A stretch of DNA of 40,429 nt from Phycisphaeraceae bacterium (GCA_029260615.1 JAJDCX010000077.1:1-40429); one strand, 5' to 3'; positions 24,971 to 34,134 are shown, numbered from the stretch's first letter. Program-made: numbers and translations. The notes: generated from the letters alone by a model not told the origin.

Positions 24971-25993
24971 CTAACCCGACCCGCGCACGATCAATTGTGG
25001 CTTGACCGTCACCTGACGCTGCGCCGCCGGCACGTCCCGGCCTTCGATCTTGTCTGCCAGCATCCTCACCAGATGCCTAGCCACTTCCTGGTCCCGCTCG
25101 TCCACTGTGGTCAGCCCCGGGACCAGCAACTCACCAAACGCCAGGTTATTAAACCCGATCACCGCCACATCTTCGGGCACACGCAGCCCCCGGCCGATCA
25201 GGCACTTGATCAGCCTCGCCGCCCAATAGTCGTTGAACGCCAGGATCGCGTCCGCCTTACCATCACTAACCAGCCGGTCCAGGAGTGCCTCAGCCGACAC
25301 CATACCGAGCATCTGACCGCAAGCCGGATCGTCGGGGATACCTATCAAAGCCTCATCAACCGCAACGCCCGCTTCACCCAGTGATTTTTCATACCCCGCC
25401 AACCGATCCCGGTTGACCCGGTAAACCTGGTCCGACAAACACAACCCGATCCGCTTGCGGCCCGCATTAACCAAGTGCCGCACGCACCCCCGGCTGGCTT
25501 CTTCAAAATCCTCGCGGACATACCAGGCCCCGTCAATGGCCGGCTTTTCGAGATACACCACGTTGGGATAATCACGCAACTGCTCAGGCACCGCGCCCGG
25601 GTCTTCGGGATAATCATGGGCGATGCAGATCAGCCCATCAAGGTTATACGCCGCCAACTCACGGGCCTTGGCCCCCGTGCCTTTAGGCGACGCGATCGAC
25701 CCGCCGACCATCACCTGATAGCCCAGACGCGCAGCCTCCTCGTCGATCGCCGAAAGACGCCCGTAGTTCACATGAGCCACATGCGTGTGCATGACCACCC
25801 CCAGGAGTCGGCTGCGCTTCCCCGCCAACTGACGCGCAGCCATGTTCGGCGTGAAGTTTAACTCCGCGATCGCACGCTCGATACGCCTCCGCCGCTCGCT
25901 GCTGACACGCTCGAGGTTGTTCTGATTCACCACAAACGACACCTGCGTCGGCGACACCCCCGCAAGCTTGGCAACATCCGCAATCGTGGTCAT
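24971..25993 (-). CDS. LacI/GalR-family transcription regulator
   Basis: This 340-residue protein begins with the LacI helix-turn-helix (TTIADVAKLAGVSPTQVSFV, residues 2-21), the hinge helix NMAARQLAGKRSRLLGVV near 50-68, and a periplasmic-binding-protein-like effector domain. The domain carries the family segments GLICIAHDYP, CVRHLVNAGRKRIGLCL, ADAILAFNDYWAARLI and DVAVIGFNNLAFGELLVPGLTTV. Effectors are usually sugars. The nearest candidates for control are itself and tkt, but no operator could be identified, so the target is open. It converges on tkt; its own upstream spacer (25994-26126) is shared with the tRNA-Arg promoter. Confidence 0.93.
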   Translation of the reverse strand: MTTIADVAKLAGVSPTQVSFVVNQNNLERVSSERRRRIERAIAELNFTPNMAARQLAGKRSRLLGVVMHTHVAHVNYGRLSAIDEEAARLGYQVMVGGSIASPKGTGAKARELAAYNLDGLICIAHDYPEDPGAVPEQLRDYPNVVYLEKPAIDGAWYVREDFEEASRGCVRHLVNAGRKRIGLCLSDQVYRVNRDRLAGYEKSLGEAGVAVDEALIGIPDDPACGQMLGMVSAEALLDRLVSDGKADAILAFNDYWAARLIKCLIGRGLRVPEDVAVIGFNNLAFGELLVPGLTTVDERDQEVARHLVRMLADKIEGRDVPAAQRQVTVKPQLIVRGSG

Positions 25994-26126
25994 CGTAAAG
26001 ACACACTCCCGACCCCGGCTAACTCTAATCTCGTATCACTCACAGAACCCACAGTATAGCCGCGCTAAACCCTCTTGGTACCCCACCTAGACCCCGAGCC
26101 TAAGACCTACTAAAATCCCGACCCAA

Positions 26127-26199
26127 GCGGGCGTAGCTCAATGGATAGAGCACCGGTCTTCGGAACCGACGGTTGGAGGTTCGAGTCCTCCCGCCCGCA
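26127..26199 (+). tRNA. tRNA-Arg (anticodon TCG)
   Basis: This 73-nt cloverleaf has a 7-bp acceptor GCGGGCG/CGCCCGC, a D arm GCTC/GAGC, anticodon loop CTTCGGA with anticodon TCG, a T arm GGAGG/CCTCC with loop TTCGAGT, and discriminator A. The anticodon stem has a C-A mismatch at its outermost pair (27-43); the other four pairs hold. CCA is not encoded. No integrase or duplicated tRNA end is seen nearby. Confidence 0.96.
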
Positions 26200-26403
26200 T
26201 TGCAATCACTTCAACTCAGTGCCTGGCCCAGCCCCCCCGAAGCCGGCCCAACTGATCCAACACCCCAAACACCGGCCTGCCCGATGCACAGGAACGGGGG
26301 AAATATCCCTCCCACGCCAGTTATCAGGAATAGTTTAATACCCCTCTCGATTATACATACGCATAGAAACAACCCGTTCCGACACCCGCCAAGGAGTTCA
26401 ACC

Positions 26404-26664
26404 ATGGCTGCCAAGCGATCAAGGGGGGCGGGAACAACCAAGCCGGACGGTGCCGGGGGTGCCGGGGATGACGCCACTACCCTCGCACCAAAGCCCGACG
26501 AAAAAAACAGAACGCCGTCTTTGTATGTACAAATCGCCGACCGCGCTTACTACATCTGGTTAGACAAAGGCATGCCTAACGTCGGGGCTATGGACTTCTG
26601 GTTCCAGGCCGAAGCAGAGGTGCTCCGCGAACGCCGCGAACAACCCCTGCCACACCAGGCTTAG
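26404..26664 (+). CDS. DUF2934 domain protein
   Basis: This 86-residue protein starts at an ATG preceded by AAGGAG with good spacing; the longer open frame overlapping the tRNA is not real. The N-terminal 35 residues are a low-complexity basic/Gly/Ala linker. Residues about 40-80 (VQIADRAYYIWLDKGMPN...DFWFQAEAEVL) match the DUF2934 pattern of an alpha-helical pair with conserved AY.IW..G and W..AE. The function of the domain is not known. It lies 40 bp before a SpoIIE-type phosphatase gene in the same direction and is probably co-transcribed with it. Confidence 0.8.
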   Translation: MAAKRSRGAGTTKPDGAGGAGDDATTLAPKPDEKNRTPSLYVQIADRAYYIWLDKGMPNVGAMDFWFQAEAEVLRERREQPLPHQA

Positions 26665-26704
26665 CCGTGATGTGACATCCAAACCACCTCCAAGGGGCCG
26701 TGCT

Positions 26705-27568
26705 ATGACCGCGTCCAGGACAACAACAAAGCCTCCTACGCATTCACTCCAATGCCTTGACGTCTGGGGCGGCAACAACTCGTTCGACGGGTCCATCTCC
26801 GTGCCCGGCCTGGATGTCTGGGTCTGGTCACAGCCCTACCAATCCCAAGCCCACGGCGGCGACATCCACTACATCTCCATGTGCCGATGCCACAGCATCT
26901 CCCGGTTTGTCATCGCCGACGTCAGCGGCCACGGCGAAGAAGTGGATGAACTGGCACGGCAACTCCGCAAGCTCATGCGCAAGCACATCAACACACCCGA
27001 CCAGACCCAACTGGTACGGTCACTTAACCGCGCGTTCGACAGGCTCAAACAAGAAAGCCGATTCGCCACCGCGTTGCTGGCGACCTACTACCCACCGACC
27101 GACCACCTGATCATCTGTAACGCCGGGCACCCCCCACCCATCTGGTTCAACAAGGCCTCCGGCGTCTGGCGCTTCCTGACCTCCGACGTATCAAGCCCGG
27201 CCGACAGCGTCACCGACCTGCCCCTTGGTGTTATCAACAAGACCACCTACACCCAGTTCGCCGTCAAACTGGGGGTCGGGGACATCGTCCTGGTCTACAC
27301 CGACCCGCTGATCGAGTCGATGAACCCCGCCGGCAAGATGCTCGGCTCCCAAGGGTTGATGGAATTAGCCGCCGGCCTGGATACCGACGACCCCCAGGCG
27401 GTCTGCCAGAATCTTCTGGGAAAATTGACCGAATATAGAAACGGATCCCCACCCGATGACGATCAGACACTCCTGGTGCTAAGCCACAACGCATCGGACC
27501 CACCCAAGCTCTCTCTGGCGGAGAAGCTGCGTGTGATGACCAAGATGCTGCGCTTTGAGGGCTCATAG
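26705..27568 (+). CDS. PP2C-type serine phosphatase (SpoIIE/RsbU domain)
   Basis: This 287-residue protein is essentially one SpoIIE-type PP2C catalytic domain. Metal-binding motifs are VIADVSGHGEEVDELARQL, CNAGHPPPIW, DIVLVYTDPLIES and the closing DDDQTLLVLS. The usual TDG after the fourth strand is TDP here, a small departure. There is no attached receiver, PAS or HAMP module, so it would need a partner for input. Such phosphatases usually act on anti-sigma-factor antagonists in partner-switching systems, but no STAS or kinase gene is visible nearby. A GTG start at 26672 is possible; the ATG at 26705 follows AAGGGG and is preferred. Confidence 0.85.
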   Translation: MTASRTTTKPPTHSLQCLDVWGGNNSFDGSISVPGLDVWVWSQPYQSQAHGGDIHYISMCRCHSISRFVIADVSGHGEEVDELARQLRKLMRKHINTPDQTQLVRSLNRAFDRLKQESRFATALLATYYPPTDHLIICNAGHPPPIWFNKASGVWRFLTSDVSSPADSVTDLPLGVINKTTYTQFAVKLGVGDIVLVYTDPLIESMNPAGKMLGSQGLMELAAGLDTDDPQAVCQNLLGKLTEYRNGSPPDDDQTLLVLSHNASDPPKLSLAEKLRVMTKMLRFEGS

Positions 27569-27633
27569 CAGATCTCAATCTGCACGGACCGGCGCAGTTA
27601 CCGTGCGTCGCGATCAAGCTTGCCATTGACTAC

Positions 27634-28356
27634 TCAACCTCGCCTCCGCCACAAGGCCAGGCTGCTCAGTCCCATTAAGCCCAGCAGTGCCGTAGTCACC
27701 TCGGGGACGGGCTCAAGGGTTAACACCACCGAGCTGTCGTTTGTCCCCGAAATACCTCTATAAAAACCACCCTCATCGATTGTTAGTTGATACGTCCCGG
27801 CGGGTAATAATCCTTCCCTGAAAAACACATCGGAGGGGGGATTGCAAGGCGGACACAAACCCACGGGGAATGTCCCGCCGATCCCTCCAAATAGGGAGTT
27901 TCTGTTGGCAAACTTACTCGCTACGATCCCATTGAAGACGGCTACGAAGCTGCCGACCCCAGCGTCGGGGCTCAACGGATTCACTGCGGTCAACGAGAAA
28001 AACGTGTCAATGTCGGTTGTGATGGTTAGATCGACCTCAACAAACCCTTCGAAATCTCTTGACCCTTCGCCCAAGTGGTCACGGGCATAGAATTCAAACA
28101 CCGCCATCTCGCCACTGGAGCCCAGTGTGTAATCCAGCCCCGCCGAGGCACCCGTGTACGACGAGGTCAGTGCGTCTGAAAATACCTGTGGGAAGACGAT
28201 CGCAGTGCTCTGCACCGTCTCCGGCGCGAACGAAGCGTTGCCGACTCGTAGCACAGCGGTCCCAGAGATGCTGGTCGGGTCAAAAGGCAGGCCGCTTGCG
28301 GTGCTAGCAGAAATCAACGCAACGGCAGTCGACGCAGTCAGTGTGATCCGAGACAT
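27634..28356 (-). CDS. PEP-CTERM sorted extracellular protein
   Basis: This 240-residue protein has an N-terminal signal peptide (MSRITLTASTAVALISASTASG). The beta-rich body shows a pattern like pre-peptidase C-terminal or bacterial surface domains (LLPAGTYQLTIDEGGFYRGISGT). It ends in the tripartite sorting signal PVPEV-hydrophobic-RRR (VPEVTTALLGLMGLSSLALW, then RRRG). The motif reads PEV rather than PEP. PEP-CTERM proteins are processed by exosortase and are tied to exopolysaccharide or biofilm. A near-perfect GGGAGGT lies just before the ATG. The pair CPPCNPP may form a disulfide. The specific function is unknown. Confidence 0.85.
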   Translation of the reverse strand: MSRITLTASTAVALISASTASGLPFDPTSISGTAVLRVGNASFAPETVQSTAIVFPQVFSDALTSSYTGASAGLDYTLGSSGEMAVFEFYARDHLGEGSRDFEGFVEVDLTITTDIDTFFSLTAVNPLSPDAGVGSFVAVFNGIVASKFANRNSLFGGIGGTFPVGLCPPCNPPSDVFFREGLLPAGTYQLTIDEGGFYRGISGTNDSSVVLTLEPVPEVTTALLGLMGLSSLALWRRRG

Positions 28357-28506
28357 GTTGACCTCCCGGGTCGGTGGCGACCTATATTAAGACATACTTA
28401 ACTTAATATAACCGGCCTACACGACCAGAACAAGAGGAAATCGATCTGTTTGAATAATAAATTGAATTTCCAGGGCTGCGCGACGCCCACCCTTTGGGGC
28501 TTGGGT

Positions 28507-29331
28507 TTACTTCCGCTGATCTTGCGAGGGAGACTCGTTCGCCTGCGGTTGGCCGTTGATGGTCACCCTCCCAGGATGTCCAAACCACGAACGATCTCCG
28601 TCGGCCTGTTTTTCTTCGATGACTTTGACCACGTCGCCCATGCTGCCATCCGCAGCCACCCACCCGTTATCCACATCGGGAAAATCAATCCTGCAGTTCT
28701 CGCACTTCTTGTCGCTGTAGAAACGGATCGGGCACCAGAAGCTCTCGATGTTTCGCAGCATCTCCGAACCCAGCGACCATATCCCCGTCATCCAATCACA
28801 ATACAGGCACCAGATCAGGTCGTGCCCGACCAGCCCATCGAACTTGTGCCGTGACACATTAACCCACTCCGCACTACGGTAGGGAGGCAGCTTGATTAGC
28901 CAGGTCAACGGCGGGTACACCACCCACTCCGTCACACGCACAACCCAGAACAACGGCACCGCCAACGCCGTCACCCACACCGCCGTATGGTTACGCCATC
29001 GCCCAACCGACCGGTTCAACGCATGCACAATCCTCGGCCCCTTACGCGCCGCAGGATGCGCCAACTCATGCAGCCACGTCCAGATCAAGAGGCCGACCAC
29101 CTGCCCAGCGACCGCAGATAAAAACCCACGCCAGCCAAAGCAGCAGGTCCCCACGATCATCGGCGCGACCGTGAAATAAGTAATCATCAGGTCCAGCCCT
29201 AACCCCCGGCAAAGCGCCTCGGAAACGGCCCGCCCCGGCCTGCCGAGCCTGGGCAACAAATGCAGCACCCCCGCACCTAATAACAGGGCGATAACCGTGG
29301 CGACGAAGATGCATAGGGCGTGTGTCATCAT
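28507..29331 (-). CDS. Multi-pass membrane protein with cysteine pairs, function unknown
   Basis: This 274-residue protein has an N-terminal membrane helix (CIFVATVIALLLGAGVL), two or three more hydrophobic segments (MITYFTVAPMIVGTCCFGW, AVAGQVVGLLIWTWLHELAHP, AVWVTALAVPLFWVVRV), and a soluble C-terminal third. HELAHP could be a metal site but is not the HExxH of zinc proteases. In the soluble part WCLYCDW, FWCPIRFYSDKKCENC and PDVDNGWV give a Cys set compatible with metal or heme-independent redox binding. I do not recognise the family. It lies 57 bp after the aminodeoxychorismate synthase gene on the same strand. Confidence 0.7.
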   Translation of the reverse strand: MMTHALCIFVATVIALLLGAGVLHLLPRLGRPGRAVSEALCRGLGLDLMITYFTVAPMIVGTCCFGWRGFLSAVAGQVVGLLIWTWLHELAHPAARKGPRIVHALNRSVGRWRNHTAVWVTALAVPLFWVVRVTEWVVYPPLTWLIKLPPYRSAEWVNVSRHKFDGLVGHDLIWCLYCDWMTGIWSLGSEMLRNIESFWCPIRFYSDKKCENCRIDFPDVDNGWVAADGSMGDVVKVIEEKQADGDRSWFGHPGRVTINGQPQANESPSQDQRK

Positions 29332-29388
29332 GTTTACAAATCTCCATGTGTCGGGTGAACCAGAGGGACAACCCGAATTAGATCCAGG

Positions 29389-30849
29389 CTATTCCAGACA
29401 TGCCGGGACCGCGTTAATAGCAGAATTCGTCGGCCATGCCGTCTGACCTATCCCACAGGCGTTCAGCGCCGCCTTCATCGCCGCCGCCTTGTCCAGCGAC
29501 TCCATGTATTCCCCCGCTGGCGTCGAATCCGCAACGATCCCCCCGCCCACCGCATAATCCACACGACCACACCCATCTCGACCGGTCTCTACCAGCATCG
29601 TCCTGATCGCAATATTAAAACTCGCCGTCTCCCCGTGGATGTACCCGATCGCCCCGGTGTAAGGCCCGCGACTCACCGGCTCAAGCTCATCAATAATCTC
29701 CATCGCACGGACTTTCGGCGCACCGGTGATCGAACCCCCCGGCATCACCGCACGGATCAGGTCGATCAAGCCCTTGCTGGGGTGCAGCTTCCCGGTCACC
29801 GTGGCCGTGGTGTGATGAACCGTGGGGTGGCTCTCAAGGGTCCGCGGCTCCGGCACACGCACCGACCCATACCCACACACCCGACCAAGATCGTTACGCA
29901 ACAGGTCCACAATCATCGTCAACTCCGCCGCATCCTTGTCGCTATCCAATAACTCTCGCACATCGACAGCGGCCCGGCGGGTCCCCTTGATCGGCCGGGT
30001 CACCACATGGCGATCCCCATCCAAACTAAAGAAAAGCTCCGGCGACGTACACGCAATCGCACGCCGCCGCTCGCTTCTCCCACCATCAACCCCGCCCGAC
30101 ATCAGCTCAAGATACGCCCCGTACCAGGCCGGCGAACACCGCGAAAGCGCATCATAAAGACCACGCGGATCACCCCGGCAATCAGCACTAAACCGCTGCG
30201 TCAGATTCACCTGAAACACATCACCCGCAGCGATGTATTCAATCGCACGAGCCACAGCTTTTTCATGCGACTCCCGACTGACAAACGCACTGGGCTCCCC
30301 CGCATGAAAACGATGCGCCACAGCCGACAACCCCACAAGGTCAGGCATCCCGGCACCCTTGCCACCTCGCCACGACCCACACGCGCTCCAACTCCCCGTC
30401 TGGTTGTCGTGGACCAGCCACCCCCGACACCGGTGCATCTGAGCAATCGGCCAACCCCGGTCGTCCTCCGCCCGGCAAGGCAGCTTCTCAATAAACTTCC
30501 CCAGCCCGTAACCGAGATAACCCACCCACAACGATTCTTTGTCCGCAAGCACCCGCTCAAGATCACGCAACGGCCGATCCGACCACGCCCCAGCCTCAAC
30601 CGGGCACCCACCAGCCTCTCCCAACCATTCGCTCTTCCCTGACCCATCACCGCTGGCATCGAAACGATACGCCCCATCCGCCGTGGTCAGGATCGTATAT
30701 CGCGACCACCTCGCTTCCGCCCGACCCGAGTGCAGCATCAGCACCCCTTGATCGCAAGGCCAACGCCTCAACGCCTCAAGCGGGCTTAGTTCCCAGGATA
30801 ATGGCTCGCCTTGGAAGGTCATCAAACCCATGATAGGACGGATACCCAC
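29389..30849 (-). CDS. pabB: Aminodeoxychorismate synthase component I
   Basis: This 486-residue chorismate-binding enzyme of folate (p-aminobenzoate) synthesis has a poorly conserved first half and a chorismate-binding second half. The second half carries FQVNLTQRFSAD, TRPIKGTRR, ELTMIVDLLRNDLGRVC, HHTTATVTGKL and PGGSITGAPKVRAMEIIDEL. PIKGT, with its nucleophilic lysine, is the mark of PabB; anthranilate synthase TrpE has PIAGT. The partner PabA and the lyase PabC are not in the window. Nearby in-frame ATGs (MGLMTF, MTFQGEP) make the exact start uncertain by 6-9 codons. Confidence 0.9.
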   Translation of the reverse strand: MGIRPIMGLMTFQGEPLSWELSPLEALRRWPCDQGVLMLHSGRAEARWSRYTILTTADGAYRFDASGDGSGKSEWLGEAGGCPVEAGAWSDRPLRDLERVLADKESLWVGYLGYGLGKFIEKLPCRAEDDRGWPIAQMHRCRGWLVHDNQTGSWSACGSWRGGKGAGMPDLVGLSAVAHRFHAGEPSAFVSRESHEKAVARAIEYIAAGDVFQVNLTQRFSADCRGDPRGLYDALSRCSPAWYGAYLELMSGGVDGGRSERRRAIACTSPELFFSLDGDRHVVTRPIKGTRRAAVDVRELLDSDKDAAELTMIVDLLRNDLGRVCGYGSVRVPEPRTLESHPTVHHTTATVTGKLHPSKGLIDLIRAVMPGGSITGAPKVRAMEIIDELEPVSRGPYTGAIGYIHGETASFNIAIRTMLVETGRDGCGRVDYAVGGGIVADSTPAGEYMESLDKAAAMKAALNACGIGQTAWPTNSAINAVPACLE

Positions 30850-31530
30850 CCCACGTCACCATCTCCCAAGGTTTCTGAATAACCCCGCAATCGCCCCCCG
30901 GCTGAGACTGCTTCAGCAGCCGTGGCTGTGATAAACCACACAATTTAGAGCGTTCTCAATACGCCCGTCGTATCACTTTTGGCCACCTCTAATAATTCGA
31001 ATTGCGCCACGAAAAAGCCGCTTGCGGCTTAGCGAAGCAGGGTGAACACCTCGTGAAGGGGTGTTTTTAGAGCTGCCCTTTTGATAATAGCCGTGGATGA
31101 ATATCCGTGGACATCGCCAGACCCATTGAGCTTAGGAAACCCCGGCGTTGGGGGTGAGCCCCTCAGCTCACCCCCCTCAAACAGACACGCAGGTGCAAAC
31201 ACTTCCTCCGATCCGCCCCTTGCCGATCACTTTGCCTGCTTAATTGCGTGTTTTTGGTGTGTATTTTGAACGATGCCTGAAAACCTGCCGCCTGAATCAA
31301 AGACCGACCGAATGGAATCAAGATAGGACGCGAACTCTAATCACTATGCTCCGATAACTATACCCCGTCTGGACCAGTTGCGCCAAGTACAGAATGGGAG
31401 AAGTCACACTTTCGATCATTAATGCCCACCCCGCCGTGACCCGTGGGCCTCATTGGCCGATCTTAGGAGTAATTATCCGTTTGATACCCGGTTTCCCACC
31501 GTATTCCCCCGGCTTCCACGGCTTTCGACC
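30850..31530. other. 681-bp non-coding stretch with hairpins
   Basis: No convincing gene is present. It is less GC-rich than its surroundings and separates divergent pabB and cheB-like genes. It contains a stem AAGCCG/CGGCTT at 31015-31030, a terminator-like stem AACACCTC/GGGGTGTT followed by TTT (31045-31068), and a very strong 10-bp stem GGGGGTGAGC/GCTCACCCCC (31150-31175) without a T-tract. A small RNA or a decayed gene is possible. Confidence 0.6.
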
Positions 31531-32181
31531 ATGCCAGACGATATCCCAAGCTTCGAATACGACCGGTTCAAAGCCGTGGCGATCGGGTCCAGCACCGGCG
31601 GCCCGACCCTGGTCCAGCAGATCATCGCCGGACTACCCGCAGATATGCCAATCCCCATCCTCATCGCCCAACACCTACCACCCAAGTTCACCCGCGACCT
31701 CGCCGTGACCATGGACCGTCAGTCCCCGCTCACCGTTGTCCAAGCAGAGGACGGCCAACCCGTCTTCCCAGGTGCCGTCTACCTGGGCCCAGGCCGCATG
31801 CACATGCGCGTCGTCAAAGGCCGTGACCGCAAGATCACCATCCGAATCAGTGACCAGCCCACCGAACTCCTGTACATGCCCTCCGTCGATGAGCTCTTCG
31901 ACTCCTGTGCCGAAACCTACAAATCAGACGTCTTGGGCATCGTCATGACAGGCATCGGCCGCGACGGCACCAAGGGCGCCACAAAGATCGTTGAAGCCGG
32001 CGGCGTCATCCTCACGCAAAGCAAACCCACCTGCGCTGTCTACGGCATGCCACGATCCTGTGACGAGGCCGGCCTCTCCTCCGCAAGCCTCGACCCCCAA
32101 GCCCTGCAAAGAGTGATCCACCAGATATCCCCCTCCTTCCAGCAGAACTCACAAAACCGCAAGCCAAGCCGCTCCGCTTGA
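31531..32181 (+). CDS. Stand-alone CheB-type protein-glutamate methylesterase domain
   Basis: This 216-residue protein matches only the catalytic domain of CheB. The active-site serine lies in AIGSSTGGP near residue 22, the histidine in IAQHLPPKFT near 50, and the aspartate in VMTGIGRDGTKG near 145. CheB removes methyl groups from chemoreceptor glutamates, and also deamidates glutamines. The N-terminal receiver domain, which normally gates activity, is absent, and no CheR, CheA or receptor gene is in the window. An upstream TTG would add 26 residues that look non-coding. A role in non-chemotactic signalling, or with a separate receiver protein, is open. Confidence 0.87.
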   Translation: MPDDIPSFEYDRFKAVAIGSSTGGPTLVQQIIAGLPADMPIPILIAQHLPPKFTRDLAVTMDRQSPLTVVQAEDGQPVFPGAVYLGPGRMHMRVVKGRDRKITIRISDQPTELLYMPSVDELFDSCAETYKSDVLGIVMTGIGRDGTKGATKIVEAGGVILTQSKPTCAVYGMPRSCDEAGLSSASLDPQALQRVIHQISPSFQQNSQNRKPSRSA

Positions 32182-32310
32182 AAGCCCCACGGCCCCCCCC
32201 CGTAAACACCCATCACGCCTCGGATGAACCCTGCGTATTTATCAAAAAGCGTATTGTTCCTATCATGTGCCCCGTCCCCAGTTGTTGCCCAAGATAGCCA
32301 GGAGTCCCCG

Positions 32311-34023
32311 ATGCCCGCCCCCGCCCAACAAGCCCACCACATCCTTCTGCTCACTGGCCCCGCCACCAACCGCCCCGAAGAAGCCGCTATCGCCCAATGG
32401 GTCCAACAACTCGAAGCCACAGGCCGCTTCTCCGTCAGCGTCGTCAGCATCACCAGCAACGGCGCACCCGCCCTTGCCAACCTCCCCGGCAGCGACTTCC
32501 ACGCCGTCCTCGCCATCACCGGCCAATGCGACCCCCTCCCCCAAGCACACGCCAACGGCCTCGCCAAGTTCATCCAATCAGGCGGCGGACTCGTCGCACT
32601 CCACCATGCAGCCTCTTCCCTCGCTGCCAGCGAAGAGCTAACCAAACTCCTAGGCGTTTCCACCACCCACCAGTCCCCCACACCCTTCGACTTCAAAGTC
32701 CGCTTCACCCAGCAAGCACGCGACGCAGCCCACACCATCGCCACACGCTGCGACGCCTTCACCCTCCACGACACACTCCTCACCGTCGAACATGACAAAG
32801 ACGCAACCGTCTTCGCCGTCACACACATCGACGGCCGGGACACCCCCATAGGCCTCACACGCAAAGCCGACAAGGGCCACATCGCCTACCTCGCCGCGGG
32901 CGGCACACCCCAAGCCCTCCAAAACCCACACCTCTTCCGCATGGCCGAACGCGCACTACGCCACGTCTGCGGTGAGTCCTCCGACAAGAAAATCGGTGTC
33001 GGCATCATCGGCTACGGCGGGGCGTTCAGCATGGGCAAACTCCACGCCGAAGCACTCAACGCACAACACGGCTGCAAAACAGTCGCCGTCTGCGACTCCG
33101 ACCCCGACCGCGCAAAACAAGCCAAAACCGACCTCGGCGATTCGATCAAAACCTACACCAAGTACCAGGACCTCCTCGCCGACGACAAGGTCGATCTGGT
33201 CATCCTCATCCTCCCCCATAACATCCACGCCGAAGTCTCCATCGCCGCCAGCAACGCCGGCAAGCACGTCGTCACCGAAAAGCCCTTCTGCATCACGCTC
33301 GATGAAGCAGACGCCATGATCGCCGCCGCTGACAAGGCGGGCACCATGCTCTCATGCTTCCACAACCGACGGTGGGACGGCGACTTCCAGCAGATGCTCA
33401 CACTCATCCACGCAGGCGAGATCGGCGAAGTCTTCCACGCCGACGCCGCAACAGGCGGCTGGGGCATGCCCAACAACTGGTGGCGCGCAAGCAAACCCAT
33501 CTCCGGCGGCGTCCTCTACGACTGGGGTGCCCACTACATCGACTGGCTCTTAAACTTCATCCCCAAACCCATCGAGTCCGTCTCCGGCATCCTCCACAAA
33601 CACCTCTGGCACAACACCACCAACGAAGACTACGCACTTATCACCATCCGCTTCCAAGGCGGCGTCTCCGCAACCCTAGAGCAAGGCCAACTCGTCGCCG
33701 TCCCCCGTGCAGGCTGGCGCATCCTCGGCACACAAGGCGGACTCACCAACGCTGGCCCCGAACAACAAGTCACACTCATCAAACACTCGCTGGGCTCACG
33801 CTCCGAAGCCAAGCTCGACAAACAAGAACCCAACTGGCACAGCTACTACCAAAACGTCGCCAACCACCTCATCATGGACGAGCCCCTAATCGTCACCGCC
33901 ACCCAAGCCCGCCGCGCCATCGCCATCCTCGAACTCGCCGAAAAATCACACGAGCAGGGCGGCCAACCCCTCCCCCTCCCCGGCGAAGACACCTACACCC
34001 CCGACTACCTATTTCCAATCTAG
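32311..34023 (+). CDS. Fusion of ThuA-like domain and Gfo/Idh/MocA-family oxidoreductase
   Basis: This 570-residue protein combines a ThuA-like (glutamine-amidotransferase-fold) domain, residues about 8-215 (HILLLTGPATNRPEEAA, GGGLVALHHAASSLAAS, YLAAGGTPQALQNP), with a Gfo/Idh/MocA dehydrogenase from about 228 onward. The dehydrogenase shows GVGIIGYGGAFSMGKLHAEAL (NAD(P) site), EKPFCITLDEA and GVLYDWGAHYIDWLL. Both families occur separately in sugar catabolism and are often neighbours in Planctomycetota. The likely role is oxidation or reduction of a sugar such as a trehalose derivative or an inositol-like compound. The ATG at 32311 follows AGGAG. An ATG at 32224 would add a stretch ending VVAQDSQ that resembles a signal peptide, but has no ribosome binding site. 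Confidence 0.85.
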   Translation: MPAPAQQAHHILLLTGPATNRPEEAAIAQWVQQLEATGRFSVSVVSITSNGAPALANLPGSDFHAVLAITGQCDPLPQAHANGLAKFIQSGGGLVALHHAASSLAASEELTKLLGVSTTHQSPTPFDFKVRFTQQARDAAHTIATRCDAFTLHDTLLTVEHDKDATVFAVTHIDGRDTPIGLTRKADKGHIAYLAAGGTPQALQNPHLFRMAERALRHVCGESSDKKIGVGIIGYGGAFSMGKLHAEALNAQHGCKTVAVCDSDPDRAKQAKTDLGDSIKTYTKYQDLLADDKVDLVILILPHNIHAEVSIAASNAGKHVVTEKPFCITLDEADAMIAAADKAGTMLSCFHNRRWDGDFQQMLTLIHAGEIGEVFHADAATGGWGMPNNWWRASKPISGGVLYDWGAHYIDWLLNFIPKPIESVSGILHKHLWHNTTNEDYALITIRFQGGVSATLEQGQLVAVPRAGWRILGTQGGLTNAGPEQQVTLIKHSLGSRSEAKLDKQEPNWHSYYQNVANHLIMDEPLIVTATQARRAIAILELAEKSHEQGGQPLPLPGEDTYTPDYLFPI

Positions 34024-34134
34024 ATTTGTGTAACGCTCCCCATCGGCACCGTCTTTACCTATAGAGCCTGGCATACGCCGCCCCAAAACGCCGGCCAGTT
34101 TTCCAGAAATAGCCGATTACCAAGGAGATTACAC

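Noticed and set aside
26127..26199. tRNA-Arg as an integration site for a mobile element
   Set aside because: No integrase, transposase or repeated tRNA 3' end is found on either side.
31081..31269. 62-codon frame in the spacer after pabB
   Set aside because: Pro/Ser-rich with no motif, no ribosome binding site, and it contains a 10-bp hairpin; treated as non-coding.
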